NCBI GenBank assembly: GCA_017410585.1
Contig: JAFQQM010000023.1
Location: forward strand, 62,001 to 126,000
Direction: 5' to 3'
DNA length: 64,000 nt
Source of the DNA: Clostridia bacterium
GTDB lineage: Bacteria > Bacillota > Clostridia > Oscillospirales > Acutalibacteraceae
Below the pieces are notes generated by a model. It saw only the letters and a list, made by a program, of their open reading frames with translations. It did not search any database and was not told where the DNA came from. Positions 1 to 8,013 of the stretch are shown here, one piece after another (the first letter of the stretch is position 1; the number at the start of each line of letters is the position of its first letter). The position numbers and the translations under genes were made by a program.

Positions 1-452
1 ATCTGATGGAGAAGGATCTGCAGATCACGCTGTCTATTTCGCTTCACGCACCGAATGACGAACTGCGCCGCCGGTTGATGCCGGTTGCCAGAAAGTGGAG
101 TGTCGACGAATTGCTGGCCGCTTGCAAGGCTTACACCGACCGCACCGGCCGCCGTATTTCGTATGAATATGCCATGATCGACGGTGTCAACGACACCGAT
201 GCCTGTGCGTTGGAACTGGTCAAGCGCTTACGCGGTACGCTTTGCCACATCAATCTGATCCCCGCTAACGCCGTGGAAGGAAAAACACAACGCCGTAGCA
301 GTAAAGCGCGGTTGCAACGTTTTACCGAAATTCTGACAAACGGCGGGTTAAACGCCACCGTGCGCCGAACGCTCGGATCGGATATCAACGCATCCTGCGG
401 ACAGTTGCGCCGCAGTCAGGAACAAGGAATTGAGCAGCAATTTGCTGATTAA
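1..452 (+). CDS. rlmN: 23S rRNA/tRNA adenine-C2 methyltransferase RlmN, 3' part
   Basis: C-terminal ~149 residues of RlmN; the 5' part lies outside the window. RlmN is a radical-SAM enzyme that methylates C2 of A2503 in 23S rRNA and A37 of some tRNAs. Visible family blocks are SLHAPND, the MIDGVND stretch, HINLIPAN, and RRTLGSDINASCGQLR near the end, whose Cys corresponds to the methyl-carrying cysteine of the family. The [4Fe-4S] CxxxCxxC motif would be upstream and is not visible. It heads the order rlmN-prpC-prkC-rsgA known from Bacillus. The stop lies at the ribosome site of the next gene, 14 bp before its ATG, so cotranscription is likely. Confidence 0.95.
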   Translation, partial: LMEKDLQITLSISLHAPNDELRRRLMPVARKWSVDELLAACKAYTDRTGRRISYEYAMIDGVNDTDACALELVKRLRGTLCHINLIPANAVEGKTQRRSSKARLQRFTEILTNGGLNATVRRTLGSDINASCGQLRRSQEQGIEQQFAD

Positions 453-466
453 GGAGGAACTTACCT

Positions 467-1189
467 ATGCAAGTTTACGGACGCACAGACAAGGGACGTG
501 TTCGCCAAAATAACCAAGACGCGTTTGTTACCGGCAAATTGTCGGATTCCGTTCACTTTGCGGTCGTCTGCGACGGTATGGGCGGTGCCAATGGCGGAAA
601 CGTTGCCAGTTCTTTGGCGGTCAAAGTAATTACGAATCGCATTGTCGAAGGCTATCGCGAGAATATGTCGCTTCAATCCATACATTATATGTTAGAAAGC
701 GCGATCGCCGCCGCCAACGTCTTGGTGTACGATACTGCGGTAAGCGATCCGGATCTTCACGGTATGGGAACGACCGTCGTGGCGGTCATCGTCAGCGGGC
801 AGGATGCGGTCATCGCCCACATCGGCGACAGCCGCGCTTATATGATCGCCGACGATATTCGCCAACTGACCCGTGACCACAGTGTGGTCTGGGAGATGGT
901 GGAAAAAGGCGAGATCACCGAAGCAGAAGCCCGCATTCATCCCAACAAGAATTTCATCACCCGTGCGCTGGGCGTCGAAGAGCAAGTCGAATGTGAAATT
1001 ACCGACGCGGAAATTCCCGAAAACGGGATGTTGCTTGTCTGCACCGACGGTTTGACCAACATGGTGGAGAATAGCGAGATCGCCCGTATCCTAAAGAAAC
1101 TGTCACCGCAGGATGCTGTTGAAAAATTGATCGTTTCTGCCAATATGTCCGGCGGCAGCGACAACATCACCGCCTGCTTATTCGCTTGA
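467..1189 (+). CDS. prpC: PP2C-type Ser/Thr phosphatase (PrpC/Stp)
   Basis: A 240-residue PP2C phosphatase that reverses phosphorylation by the PASTA kinase encoded next. Metal-binding and catalytic blocks are in order: RVRQNNQDAF at 11-20, VCDGMGG at 34-40, GMGTTV near 99, HIGDSRAY at 118-125, CTDGL at 192-196 and SDNIT at 231-235. The length is normal for a cytoplasmic PrpC. AAGGAGG lies about 9 nt before the ATG. Only 20 bp separate its stop from the kinase start, which is the usual phosphatase-kinase pairing of Gram-positive bacteria. Confidence 0.97.
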   Translation: MQVYGRTDKGRVRQNNQDAFVTGKLSDSVHFAVVCDGMGGANGGNVASSLAVKVITNRIVEGYRENMSLQSIHYMLESAIAAANVLVYDTAVSDPDLHGMGTTVVAVIVSGQDAVIAHIGDSRAYMIADDIRQLTRDHSVVWEMVEKGEITEAEARIHPNKNFITRALGVEEQVECEITDAEIPENGMLLVCTDGLTNMVENSEIARILKKLSPQDAVEKLIVSANMSGGSDNITACLFA

Positions 1190-1209
1190 ACTGGAAAGGA
1201 GAAGGATTT

Positions 1210-3255
1210 ATGGACAAGTATATCGGCAAACGCCTGCAGGGCCGTTACGAGATCGAAGAACTGATCGGTGTTGGCGGTATGGCCTTTGTGTATAAGGCAA
1301 AGGACACCATCGAAGAACGACCCGTGGCCGTTAAGATCCTGAAGGATGAATTTCTGACCAACGAGGAGTTTACCCGTCGGTTCAAGAACGAATCGAAGGC
1401 GATCGCGATTATGTCGCACCCGAATATCGTGAAGGTGTACGACGTGAATTTCGGTGAACGCCAGCAGTATATCGTGATGGAATATATCGACGGTATCACC
1501 TTAAAAGAATACATCGATCAACAACGCATCTCGTGGAAAGAAGCGGTGCATTTCACCGTGCAGATCCTGCGCGCACTGCAACACGCTCATGACAAGGGTA
1601 TTGTCCATCGTGATATCAAGCCGCAAAACATTATGTTGCTTGCTGATGGCACCATCAAGGTAACCGATTTTGGTATTGCACACTTTTCGCATAACACGAT
1701 GCGTACCGGCCTCGGTGACCGTGCTATCGGCTCTGTCCACTATATCAGTCCGGAGCAGGCCCGCGGCGGTCTGACCGACGAGAAAGCGGATCTCTATTCG
1801 GTGGGCATTATGATGTATGAGATGCTGACCGGCAAACTGCCGTTTGAGGCGGACAACGCCGTTTCGGTAGCGATCATGCAGTTGCAATCGCAGGCGAAAA
1901 AACCGACCGCACTCAACCCCGATATTCCGGAGGGCTTGGAAGAGATCACCTTAAAAGCGATGCAAAAGGATCCGGAACACCGTTACCAGTCGGCGGCTGA
2001 AATGCTTAAGGATATCAACGATTTTAAGCAAAATCCCGGCATCCGTTTTGAGTATAAGTATTTCGTCGACGATACTCCTACCCGTTACGTGGATGTGATC
2101 ACATCCCTGCGTGCCGGTGACAATAAGCCGACCCCCAAGGAAGAGGAAGAGGAAAAACCGTCTGTGCCGCTTATTCCGATTTTGATCGGTGTTGTGGCCG
2201 CCATCGCCATTATCGCTATCATTGTGCTGTGGCAGACCGGTGTGTTCTCCAAAATTTTCCTCGGTGGAGCCATTGATGACGGAGAATCCATTACCGTGCC
2301 TCAATTTATCGGTTATATGTACGATGACGATTGGGACAAGCTCAAACCGTTTGCCGGCTACGTAGAACTGGAATATCAATTCTCAGACGAGCCGGAGGGC
2401 AAGGTCATCGACCAGAACTATCCGTCCGGCAAGAGCATCAAACTCAACGATAACCACAAGTTGGTGCTGACCATCAGCAAAGGCGCCGAGACGATCGAGG
2501 TTCCCGATACCATCAAGGTCGGTTCGACCAACAAATCGCAATGCGAGCGTATGATCACCGGCGTTGGCCTCACCGTCAAATTTGAAGAACTCAGCAGTGA
2601 GACCATCAGAGAAGGCTACGTTATCAAAACCTTCCCTGCACCGGGTGAGAAGTGCTCGGTAACCAAAGCGGTCATCGTCTATATCAGTACCGGCCCGAAT
2701 ATGCAACAAGAGGAATTTGTACCGAATACGGTCGGTGCACCTTTGCAGGATGCCATTGATGCGTTCACGGATGCCGGCTTTAAAGTGGATATGGAAAAAG
2801 GCGTCGTGTACGTCAATAACAGTGACTATGCAGCCGGCATCGTCGTTGAGCAAACGCCCGAAGGTGACAAAAAAGCCAAACGTGACACGCAGGTCATTTT
2901 GAAAGTTTCCTCCGGCTTTAAGGATGTGACCGCCAGTTTCGATCTCGGTGATCTGGCCGGTTACGTCGATATCAAACTGACCGCCAACGGCAAGACCAAC
3001 GTCTTGGCCAATCAGCAAGCATCGACGCTTGCTTCGCCGTATCAGGTGACGTTCAGCGAGACGGTGGCAAACTATACCATCGAAATCGTGGTTACGCAGA
3101 GCGGCACGGACACCGTATTGGCTCACATCATTTGCGACGCGGATGCTACTACCGGTCTGGCCGGTAACTATCAGAGCCAGATCGAACCGTTGCCGGACAA
3201 TCCGGACGTTGAGGACGAACCGAGTCTGGATGACATTCTCGGCGGTCTCTGGTAA
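1210..3255 (+). CDS. prkC: PASTA-domain Ser/Thr protein kinase PrkC
   Basis: Membrane Ser/Thr kinase of 681 residues that senses peptidoglycan fragments and controls cell-wall growth, dormancy exit and germination in relatives. The Hanks-type kinase domain spans about 12-275 with a glycine loop at 20-24, Lys42 in VAVKILK, HRDIKPQN at 133-140, DFGIA at 153 and GSVHYISPEQ. An acidic linker leads to one membrane span (about 319-341). Three extracellular PASTA repeats follow (about 359-432, 437-503, 512-577), then a ~100-residue tail of unknown fold. ATG 1210 is chosen because AAGGAGAAGG lies just before it; an in-frame TTG at 1186 overlaps the phosphatase gene and lacks a ribosome site. Confidence 0.97.
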   Translation: MDKYIGKRLQGRYEIEELIGVGGMAFVYKAKDTIEERPVAVKILKDEFLTNEEFTRRFKNESKAIAIMSHPNIVKVYDVNFGERQQYIVMEYIDGITLKEYIDQQRISWKEAVHFTVQILRALQHAHDKGIVHRDIKPQNIMLLADGTIKVTDFGIAHFSHNTMRTGLGDRAIGSVHYISPEQARGGLTDEKADLYSVGIMMYEMLTGKLPFEADNAVSVAIMQLQSQAKKPTALNPDIPEGLEEITLKAMQKDPEHRYQSAAEMLKDINDFKQNPGIRFEYKYFVDDTPTRYVDVITSLRAGDNKPTPKEEEEEKPSVPLIPILIGVVAAIAIIAIIVLWQTGVFSKIFLGGAIDDGESITVPQFIGYMYDDDWDKLKPFAGYVELEYQFSDEPEGKVIDQNYPSGKSIKLNDNHKLVLTISKGAETIEVPDTIKVGSTNKSQCERMITGVGLTVKFEELSSETIREGYVIKTFPAPGEKCSVTKAVIVYISTGPNMQQEEFVPNTVGAPLQDAIDAFTDAGFKVDMEKGVVYVNNSDYAAGIVVEQTPEGDKKAKRDTQVILKVSSGFKDVTASFDLGDLAGYVDIKLTANGKTNVLANQQASTLASPYQVTFSETVANYTIEIVVTQSGTDTVLAHIICDADATTGLAGNYQSQIEPLPDNPDVEDEPSLDDILGGLW

Positions 3256-3296
3256 CGTTACTTTAAATTCTACTTCCGATTGAAGGGGGACATCGT

Positions 3297-4184
3297 TTGT
3301 CGCTATTGGAAGGACGCCTGTTGCAAGGCATTGGCGGTTTCTATTACGTGGAGACGGCAGAAGGCGTTTTCGAGTGTAAAGCACGCGGTATTTTCCGCAA
3401 AAAGGGCGAAACGCCGCTTGCGGGCGATCTGGTCAGCATCACGGTCGGTGACGACGGAAAAGGCGTTTTAGAGGCCATTTTACCGCGTAAGAATCACCTG
3501 ATCCGTCCGCCGGTCGCCAATTTGGATTGTCTCGTTATGGTGACCGCCACCAAAGATCCCGAACCGAACCTGCCGGTGCTGGATAAAATGATCGCCATCG
3601 CCGAGCATAAGGGGATCGAGCCGATCCTTGTGTTTAATAAATCCGATCTTGCGTCCCCTGAAGCACTGTTGCAACTGTACCGTACCGCCGGCTTTACGGC
3701 CTTGTCGGTTTCAGCGGAGACAGGGGAGGGCGTCGAAGAACTTCGTCGGGGTCTGTGTGGAAAGATCGCCGCTTTTTCCGGCAATTCCGGCGTCGGCAAG
3801 TCCAGCATCCTCAATCGGTTGGATGAGCGGCTCGGCTTGGAAACGGCGGAGATCAGCACCGTCTTGGGACGCGGCAAGCACACCACCCGTTCCTCGGTGC
3901 TGTATGCGCAACCGGGCGGCGGATACTTTGTCGATACCCCTGGGTTTTCCTCTCTGGATATGGAACGGTTGGAATGGATTCATAAAGACGATCTGCCATA
4001 CTGTTTCCGTGATTTTACACCGTATATCGGGGCGTGTAAGTTCACCTCCTGCCGCCATTTAAAAGAAGCCGGCTGTGCGGTTTTGCAAGCCGCCAACGAG
4101 GGAAAGATTGCACCCTCGCGGTTACAAACGTATCGGTCGATGATGGAGGAAGCGATGTCCCGCAAGGATTGGGAATTGCGATAA
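3297..4184 (+). CDS. rsgA: Ribosome small-subunit GTPase RsgA
   Basis: Circularly permuted GTPase (295 residues) that checks late 30S maturation. The permuted order G4 (NKSD), G1 (GNSGVGKSS), G3 (DTPGF) is visible, with an N-terminal OB-fold and a C-terminal zinc knuckle (CKFTSC-RH-GC). The start is TTG 3297, supported by AAGGGGG 7 nt upstream. It follows prkC as in Bacillus yloOPQ. A strong intrinsic terminator lies directly after the stop, so the rpe and thiN genes that follow in Bacillus are not in this transcript. Confidence 0.96.
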   Translation: MSLLEGRLLQGIGGFYYVETAEGVFECKARGIFRKKGETPLAGDLVSITVGDDGKGVLEAILPRKNHLIRPPVANLDCLVMVTATKDPEPNLPVLDKMIAIAEHKGIEPILVFNKSDLASPEALLQLYRTAGFTALSVSAETGEGVEELRRGLCGKIAAFSGNSGVGKSSILNRLDERLGLETAEISTVLGRGKHTTRSSVLYAQPGGGYFVDTPGFSSLDMERLEWIHKDDLPYCFRDFTPYIGACKFTSCRHLKEAGCAVLQAANEGKIAPSRLQTYRSMMEEAMSRKDWELR

Positions 4185-4190
4185 CGCAAA

Positions 4191-4221
4191 GCGTCGTGTC
4201 GGTTGACACGACGCTTTTTTT
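4191..4221 (+). terminator. Intrinsic terminator after rsgA
   Basis: A perfect 10-bp stem (GCGTCGTGTC / GACACGACGC) with a GGTT loop is followed by seven T. It closes the rlmN-prpC-prkC-rsgA transcript and separates it from the spoVM pair. Confidence 0.93.
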
Positions 4222-4293
4222 GTAACCGCATAGCGAGAGCAAGCATAGAATGTAACGAAAACGCGGCTTCAGCCGGAAAAGGAGTGGGTTACA

Positions 4294-4437
4294 TTGTGTC
4301 GTTCCTCTTGTCTTGGCGGTTACTGTGCTGCCTTTGGAGTGGGGTTGTTGGTGGCGAATCTGTTGCCATCCCGATTGCTTTTGTTTGTGCTGGCTGCGGT
4401 TTTCATTTTCTTAGGCCTATCCATTTCCCGACGCTGA
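4294..4437 (+). CDS. Small membrane protein upstream of spoVM (47 aa)
   Basis: Unrecognised 47-residue protein. It starts at TTG 4294 with AAAAGGAG about 9 nt upstream. The product begins with a short Cys-rich segment (Cys at 2, 6 and 11), then a long hydrophobic stretch (about 12-45) that could form one or two membrane spans, and ends in SRR. Its stop codon abuts the AAAGGAG ribosome site of spoVM, so the two genes are probably translationally coupled. The frame is open with plausible codon use, and the other frames here look like noise. A CATAGAAT box at 4244-4251 resembles a sigma-E -10 element, but no matching -35 was found. Function is unknown; a forespore-envelope role is inferred only from position. 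Confidence 0.6.
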   Translation: MCRSSCLGGYCAAFGVGLLVANLLPSRLLLFVLAAVFIFLGLSISRR

Positions 4438-4450
4438 AAGGAGAATGCTC

Positions 4451-4537
4451 ATGAAGATCGTTTTGGTGAAAAGCCCCCGTTTTATCAGCGGAATCTTGCG
4501 GACGCTGTTCGGTATTCGCGGCTCTGAAAAGGTTTGA
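4451..4537 (+). CDS. spoVM: Stage V sporulation protein M (SpoVM)
   Basis: A 28-codon gene encoding the amphipathic helical peptide that inserts into the positively curved outer forespore membrane and recruits SpoIVA. Compared from memory with Bacillus SpoVM, the pattern M-K-x4-K-x-P-[KR]-F-[IL]-x-G-I-[LV]-R-x-[LM]-[FL]-G is kept, including the helix-breaking Pro9 important for curvature recognition. AAAGGAG lies about 8 nt before ATG 4451. The position downstream of prpC-prkC-rsgA matches the Bacillus locus, and the next gene resembles its partner SipL. It is too small for default gene finders. Confidence 0.9.
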   Translation: MKIVLVKSPRFISGILRTLFGIRGSEKV

Positions 4538-4549
4538 GCGACAGGGGAT

Positions 4550-4578
4550 GTCTATTTTGCCGCGGTGTTGCATAGATT
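4550..4578 (+). promoter_or_regulatory. Candidate sigma-E promoter of the sipL-like gene
   Basis: GTCTATT (4550-4556), a 14-bp spacer and CATAGATT (4571-4578) match the mother-cell sigma-E consensus (KMATATT-N14/15-CATACAMT) at 5 of 7 and 6 of 8 positions. The spacing is correct and the site is 32 bp before the start of a spore-coat gene expected to be sigma-E dependent. No sigma-A hexamers are seen here. Confidence 0.5.
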
Positions 4579-4610
4579 GGTAGCAAACCGATCAAAAGGA
4601 GCGATAATCT

Positions 4611-6125
4611 ATGGAATGTGTGATGAAGCAACAGACCGTCCGCAACGCCCGCAAACTATTGGATACCTTTGACGAAAAGCCGTTTGACGGCGATTTTGTG
4701 TTGCCGGAATACCTGCCGGAAATGGCCGCCATTCTTTCCTGCCGGCTGGAACCGGTCATTGAAAACCGTCAACTTGGCAACGGCCGTCTGATCGTCGACG
4801 GGCACGTTCGCGTCCAAGTGATGTACGTTGACAACAGCCGCAGTCGTCTGTTTACTTATGAAGCCACTCAACCTTTTACCTCCACGTTTAATGCGGACGG
4901 GTTGAGCGATCCGGCGATCAGTTCGTTGAACACGGTCGTTTCATACGTCAACTACCGTGCGATCGGGCCGCGTCGGCTGGATGTTCGGGGCGCTTTCCGG
5001 GTCTATGCCGTTGTGTACGATACCGTTTCCGCCGAGTTGCCAAGCCGCAGTGACCGCAAGGACTTGTGCCTCCTACGCTGTACAGCGGAGCATAGTCTCC
5101 CTGCCCAATGCACCGGTAAGGTTTTTACGGTTAACGAAGTTTTGGATGCAGGCGGAGATACAGCCACCAAGGTGATCTCCTGCCGTGCGATTGCTTCGGT
5201 CAGTGAGTGTAAGGTTTTGTCAGAACGTGCCATCATCAAGGGCGAGATCCGCGTACACAGTTTGTACGAAACAGCAGGCGGAAGCGAAGAAATGCCGGAA
5301 TACGGCGCTTGCGATCACACGCTGTTGTACAGTCAAGTCATTGACGCCAAAGGATTAGCGGACGAACTGCAGACCGATTGTTCTGTTTCGGTTCTTTCCT
5401 GTGACGTCCGTGCCGAAAGAGAAGAGGGGACCGGCCGAAACGTTCTTTTAGCCAACCTGCAACTCTCTGCTACCCTTTGCGCATGGGAACACACGGTTAC
5501 GCCATATCTTGCCGATGCTTACAGCACCGCCTGCCCGACCGAAACAATGCTGACCGATTGCACCGGCTATCGATACGGGGGGTGTGCTATTCGGCGATTA
5601 CCTCTACGGCAGGAGTTGGAGTTACCGGAGGGGATCGCCGACGTGGTCGATCTTTGGTGTGACTGCCTCTCCGTCAATCACTCTGACGGCATAGCAACAC
5701 ACCGGTTGTCGGTACATTTACTGGCTTCGGATGAGTCCGGCATACTGAGTTGCTACGAGCGGACGGTGGATTTTGAGACACCGCTAAACGTTAGCGGCGA
5801 TCTGCCTCAATATCGTCTGCAGATCCTCGAGTGCGATTACCGCCGAAAGGATACCGATACGTTGGAATTGGCCGTAGTGACCGAATTACTGGTCACCGAT
5901 ATGGCAAGTAAGAGTTTTCGAGCGGTCAGTAGTGTCTCAACGGACGATACGCATCCGTATACCTTCGGTAATGCCGCCGTGCGGATGATCTTTGCGGAAA
6001 GCGGGGAATCGGTCTGGCAGATCTCCAAAAATTGCCATACCGACGTCGACACGGTACTTTGCGCCAATAAATTAAAAGAAGACGTCTTAACAGATAAGCA
6101 GGTATTGCTCATTCCTTTGAAATAA
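4611..6125 (+). CDS. sipL: SipL-like spore coat morphogenetic protein (DUF3794 repeats + LysM)
   Basis: A 504-residue protein with the architecture of Clostridioides SipL: repeated DUF3794/SPOCS beta modules (about 30-135, 170-290 and 320-430) and a C-terminal LysM domain (about 458-502, WQISKNCHTD to QVLLIP). SipL stands in for Bacillus SpoVID and uses its LysM region to bind SpoIVA, tethering the coat to the forespore; spoIVA is also in this window. The start is ATG 4611 with AAAGGAG 9 nt upstream. It follows spoVM by 73 bp and ends in its own terminator. Orthology to SipL is inferred from domain order. Related DUF3794-LysM proteins exist outside sporulation, but the spoVM neighbour favours the coat role. 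Confidence 0.82.
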   Translation: MECVMKQQTVRNARKLLDTFDEKPFDGDFVLPEYLPEMAAILSCRLEPVIENRQLGNGRLIVDGHVRVQVMYVDNSRSRLFTYEATQPFTSTFNADGLSDPAISSLNTVVSYVNYRAIGPRRLDVRGAFRVYAVVYDTVSAELPSRSDRKDLCLLRCTAEHSLPAQCTGKVFTVNEVLDAGGDTATKVISCRAIASVSECKVLSERAIIKGEIRVHSLYETAGGSEEMPEYGACDHTLLYSQVIDAKGLADELQTDCSVSVLSCDVRAEREEGTGRNVLLANLQLSATLCAWEHTVTPYLADAYSTACPTETMLTDCTGYRYGGCAIRRLPLRQELELPEGIADVVDLWCDCLSVNHSDGIATHRLSVHLLASDESGILSCYERTVDFETPLNVSGDLPQYRLQILECDYRRKDTDTLELAVVTELLVTDMASKSFRAVSSVSTDDTHPYTFGNAAVRMIFAESGESVWQISKNCHTDVDTVLCANKLKEDVLTDKQVLLIPLK

Positions 6126-6128
6126 GCC

Positions 6129-6176
6129 GTAATAACACTCTGTGGCCAAACCGCCGCGGAGTGTTATTACTTTTTT
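6129..6176 (+). terminator. Intrinsic terminator after the sipL-like gene
   Basis: A 12-bp perfect stem (GTAATAACACTC / GAGTGTTATTAC) with an 18-nt loop is followed by six T. It isolates the sipL-like gene from the mgtE leader. Confidence 0.9.
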
Positions 6177-6186
6177 AGAATTTGTA

Positions 6187-6214
6187 TTGACAAATAAAAA
6201 AAGATGGGTATACT
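6187..6214 (+). promoter_or_regulatory. Sigma-A promoter of the M-box/mgtE transcript
   Basis: A consensus -35 TTGACA (6187-6192), a 16-bp spacer and -10 TATACT (6209-6214) place the start of transcription about 6221, just before the conserved M-box sequence. Confidence 0.85.
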
Positions 6215-6224
6215 TAAATTAAAG

Positions 6225-6395
6225 ACAACACTCGGTAGGTGAGGTTACCGCGGGGATATGGACTGCTGCCGCAAAATGGTGGAGACACTATGAGATGGTT
6301 AGCAGGGAACATCGAAAACAAGGTGTTCTCTAATGCAGTTTCAATGGCGCTTTTGCGCCCGCCCCGCGATGCCAAAGCTCGGACGGTCGTGTTTT
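6225..6395 (+). promoter_or_regulatory. M-box (ykoK-type) Mg2+ riboswitch
   Basis: The leader carries recognisable M-box blocks in order: GGTAGGTGAGG near 6236, GGGGATATGGACTGCTGCC, TGGTTAGCAGGGAACA, AATGCAGTTTCAATGG near 6332 and GATGCCAAAGCTC. M-box RNAs compact on Mg2+ and shut off Mg2+ transporter genes. A terminator hairpin follows (6432-6470) and then mgtE, the classic regulated gene. The boundaries are approximate because the closing helix was not folded. Confidence 0.9.
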
Positions 6396-6431
6396 GTCCC
6401 TGCTGAAATCAGCGGGGGTATTCGGTACACA

Positions 6432-6473
6432 ACCCTTGTCCGCATCTGCCGATGCGAGCAAGGGTTTTATTAT
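6432..6473 (+). terminator. Riboswitch-controlled terminator before mgtE
   Basis: ACCCTTG-tc-CGCATC, loop TGCC, GATGCG-ag-CAAGGGT, then a T-rich run ending near 6473. It lies between the M-box aptamer and mgtE. By analogy with other M-boxes, high Mg2+ should favour this hairpin and stop transcription. The competing antiterminator was not mapped. Confidence 0.82.
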
Positions 6474-6500
6474 TACCAATCGGAAAGGGAGGGGATCTGT

Positions 6501-7880
6501 ATGACAGAGGAAATGGAGATCTTTGAACGCATAGAAACGGCGCTTCTGCGACGAAATTTCCAAGCATTGAAGGCAATGACCGCCGAGATGAATCCGGCTG
6601 ACATCGCGGCTGTTATGACCGATCTCCGACCGGAACAATTGCTGTTGTTTTTCCGTCTGTTGCCAAAGGACTCGGCGGCAGAAGCGTTTGTTGAGGTGGA
6701 CGGCGACGTACAGGTCGAACTCATCAAGGGTTTTACCGATGCGGAACTGAAATCGGTCATGGACGAGTTGTTTGTCGATGATGCCGTTGACTTGATCGAA
6801 GAGATGCCCGCAAACGTCGTGCGTCGTATTTTGCGGTATACACCGGCCGATATCCGCCGCACCATCAATGAATTGCTGGCTTATCCGGAAGATAGTGCCG
6901 GTAGCGTGATGACGGTCGAATATGTTGATTTGAAGCCGGAGATGACCGTCCGGCAGGCGTTTGCGCATATCCGCAAGACCGGTGTAGATAAGGAGACGAT
7001 CTACACCTGCTATGTGGTGGATAAAAACCGCAAACTGATCGGTCTGCTCTCTGTCAAGGATCTGCTGTTTGCGGACCATGAAGACACCGTGGCCGATATT
7101 ATGGAGACCAACGTCATCAGTGTGGATACGCTGGAAGACAAAGAGGTCGTTGCGCAGGCGTTTAGCAAATACAATTTCATCGCTTTGCCGGTCGTTGACA
7201 AAGAACAGCGGTTAGTCGGTATCGTCACCTTCGACGACGCTATGGATGTTATTGAAGAGGAGGTCACCGAGGACATTGAGAAAATGGCCGCTATCGTTTC
7301 CTCCGGTGATAACGCACCCTACCTGCGTACCGGTGTATTCACCTTTTTCAAACAGCGTATCGTGTGGTTGATGCTGCTGATGGTCTCATCCACCTTCACC
7401 AGCCTGATCATCAACGGTTTTGAGAATAGTTTGTCCACCTGTTTGGTGCTGACCGCTTTCATCCCGATGCTGATGGGTACCGGCGGTAACGCCGGCAGTC
7501 AGGCTTCGGTCACCGTCATCCGTAGTCTGTCGCTCGGCGAACTGCGGTTTAACGATGCCTTCCGTGTTATCTGGAAAGAGATCCGCATTTCGGTGCTTTG
7601 CGGCCTCGCTTTATCGCTGGTCAATTTCGGGAAAATGTTGCTGGTCGATCAGTTGCTTTTCAAAAATCCCGACGTTACCTGGACGGTCGCATTGGTCGTC
7701 TCGCTGTCCATTATCCTGACCGTTTTGGTAGCGAAGTTCGTGGGTGGTCTGCTTCCCATTCTCGCCGACCGCGTCGGCATCGATCCGGCCGTCATGGCCA
7801 GTCCGCTGATCACCACTACCGTCGACGTGCTATCGCTTCTGATCTATCTGTCGATCGCTACCGCGGTTTTAGGTCTCTAA
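6501..7880 (+). CDS. mgtE: Magnesium transporter MgtE
   Basis: A 459-residue MgtE Mg2+ channel. The N-terminal helical MgtE_N domain (about 10-125) is followed by two CBS domains (about 130-250) that sense cytosolic Mg2+. A connecting helix leads to a C-terminal five-span pore region beginning near FFKQRIVWLMLLMVSS, with the pore-associated GTGGNAGSQASV stretch. ATG 6501 is chosen because AAAGGGAGGGG lies just upstream; in-frame codons further up belong to the riboswitch terminator. Control is by the M-box upstream, so expression should rise when Mg2+ is scarce. Confidence 0.97.
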   Translation: MTEEMEIFERIETALLRRNFQALKAMTAEMNPADIAAVMTDLRPEQLLLFFRLLPKDSAAEAFVEVDGDVQVELIKGFTDAELKSVMDELFVDDAVDLIEEMPANVVRRILRYTPADIRRTINELLAYPEDSAGSVMTVEYVDLKPEMTVRQAFAHIRKTGVDKETIYTCYVVDKNRKLIGLLSVKDLLFADHEDTVADIMETNVISVDTLEDKEVVAQAFSKYNFIALPVVDKEQRLVGIVTFDDAMDVIEEEVTEDIEKMAAIVSSGDNAPYLRTGVFTFFKQRIVWLMLLMVSSTFTSLIINGFENSLSTCLVLTAFIPMLMGTGGNAGSQASVTVIRSLSLGELRFNDAFRVIWKEIRISVLCGLALSLVNFGKMLLVDQLLFKNPDVTWTVALVVSLSIILTVLVAKFVGGLLPILADRVGIDPAVMASPLITTTVDVLSLLIYLSIATAVLGL

Positions 7881-7885
7881 AGAAA

Positions 7886-7919
7886 ACAGAGTCACAAAAT
7901 GTTGTGGCTCTGTTTTTTT
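7886..7919 (+). terminator. Intrinsic terminator after mgtE
   Basis: ACAGAG-t-CACA pairs with TGTG-g-CTCTGT across a short loop, followed by seven T, beginning a few bases after the mgtE stop. Confidence 0.9.
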
Positions 7920-7950
7920 GTAAAAGATTTGCAAACATTTGTCTTTTCTA

Positions 7951-7979
7951 TTGCAAGGCGGCATAAAATATGGTATAGT
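7951..7979 (+). promoter_or_regulatory. Sigma-A promoter of the flavin reductase gene
   Basis: TTGCAA (7951-7956), a 17-bp spacer and TATAGT (7974-7979), 34 bp before the ATG at 8014. Confidence 0.75.
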
Positions 7980-8013
7980 ATTTTAGAATTAGTATAAGGG
8001 GGAGAGGGCGTTT

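Noticed and set aside
4203..4454. An 83-codon open frame across the spoVM upstream region
   Set aside because: It starts inside the rsgA terminator without a ribosome site and is out of frame with the better supported 47-aa gene and spoVM that it overlaps.
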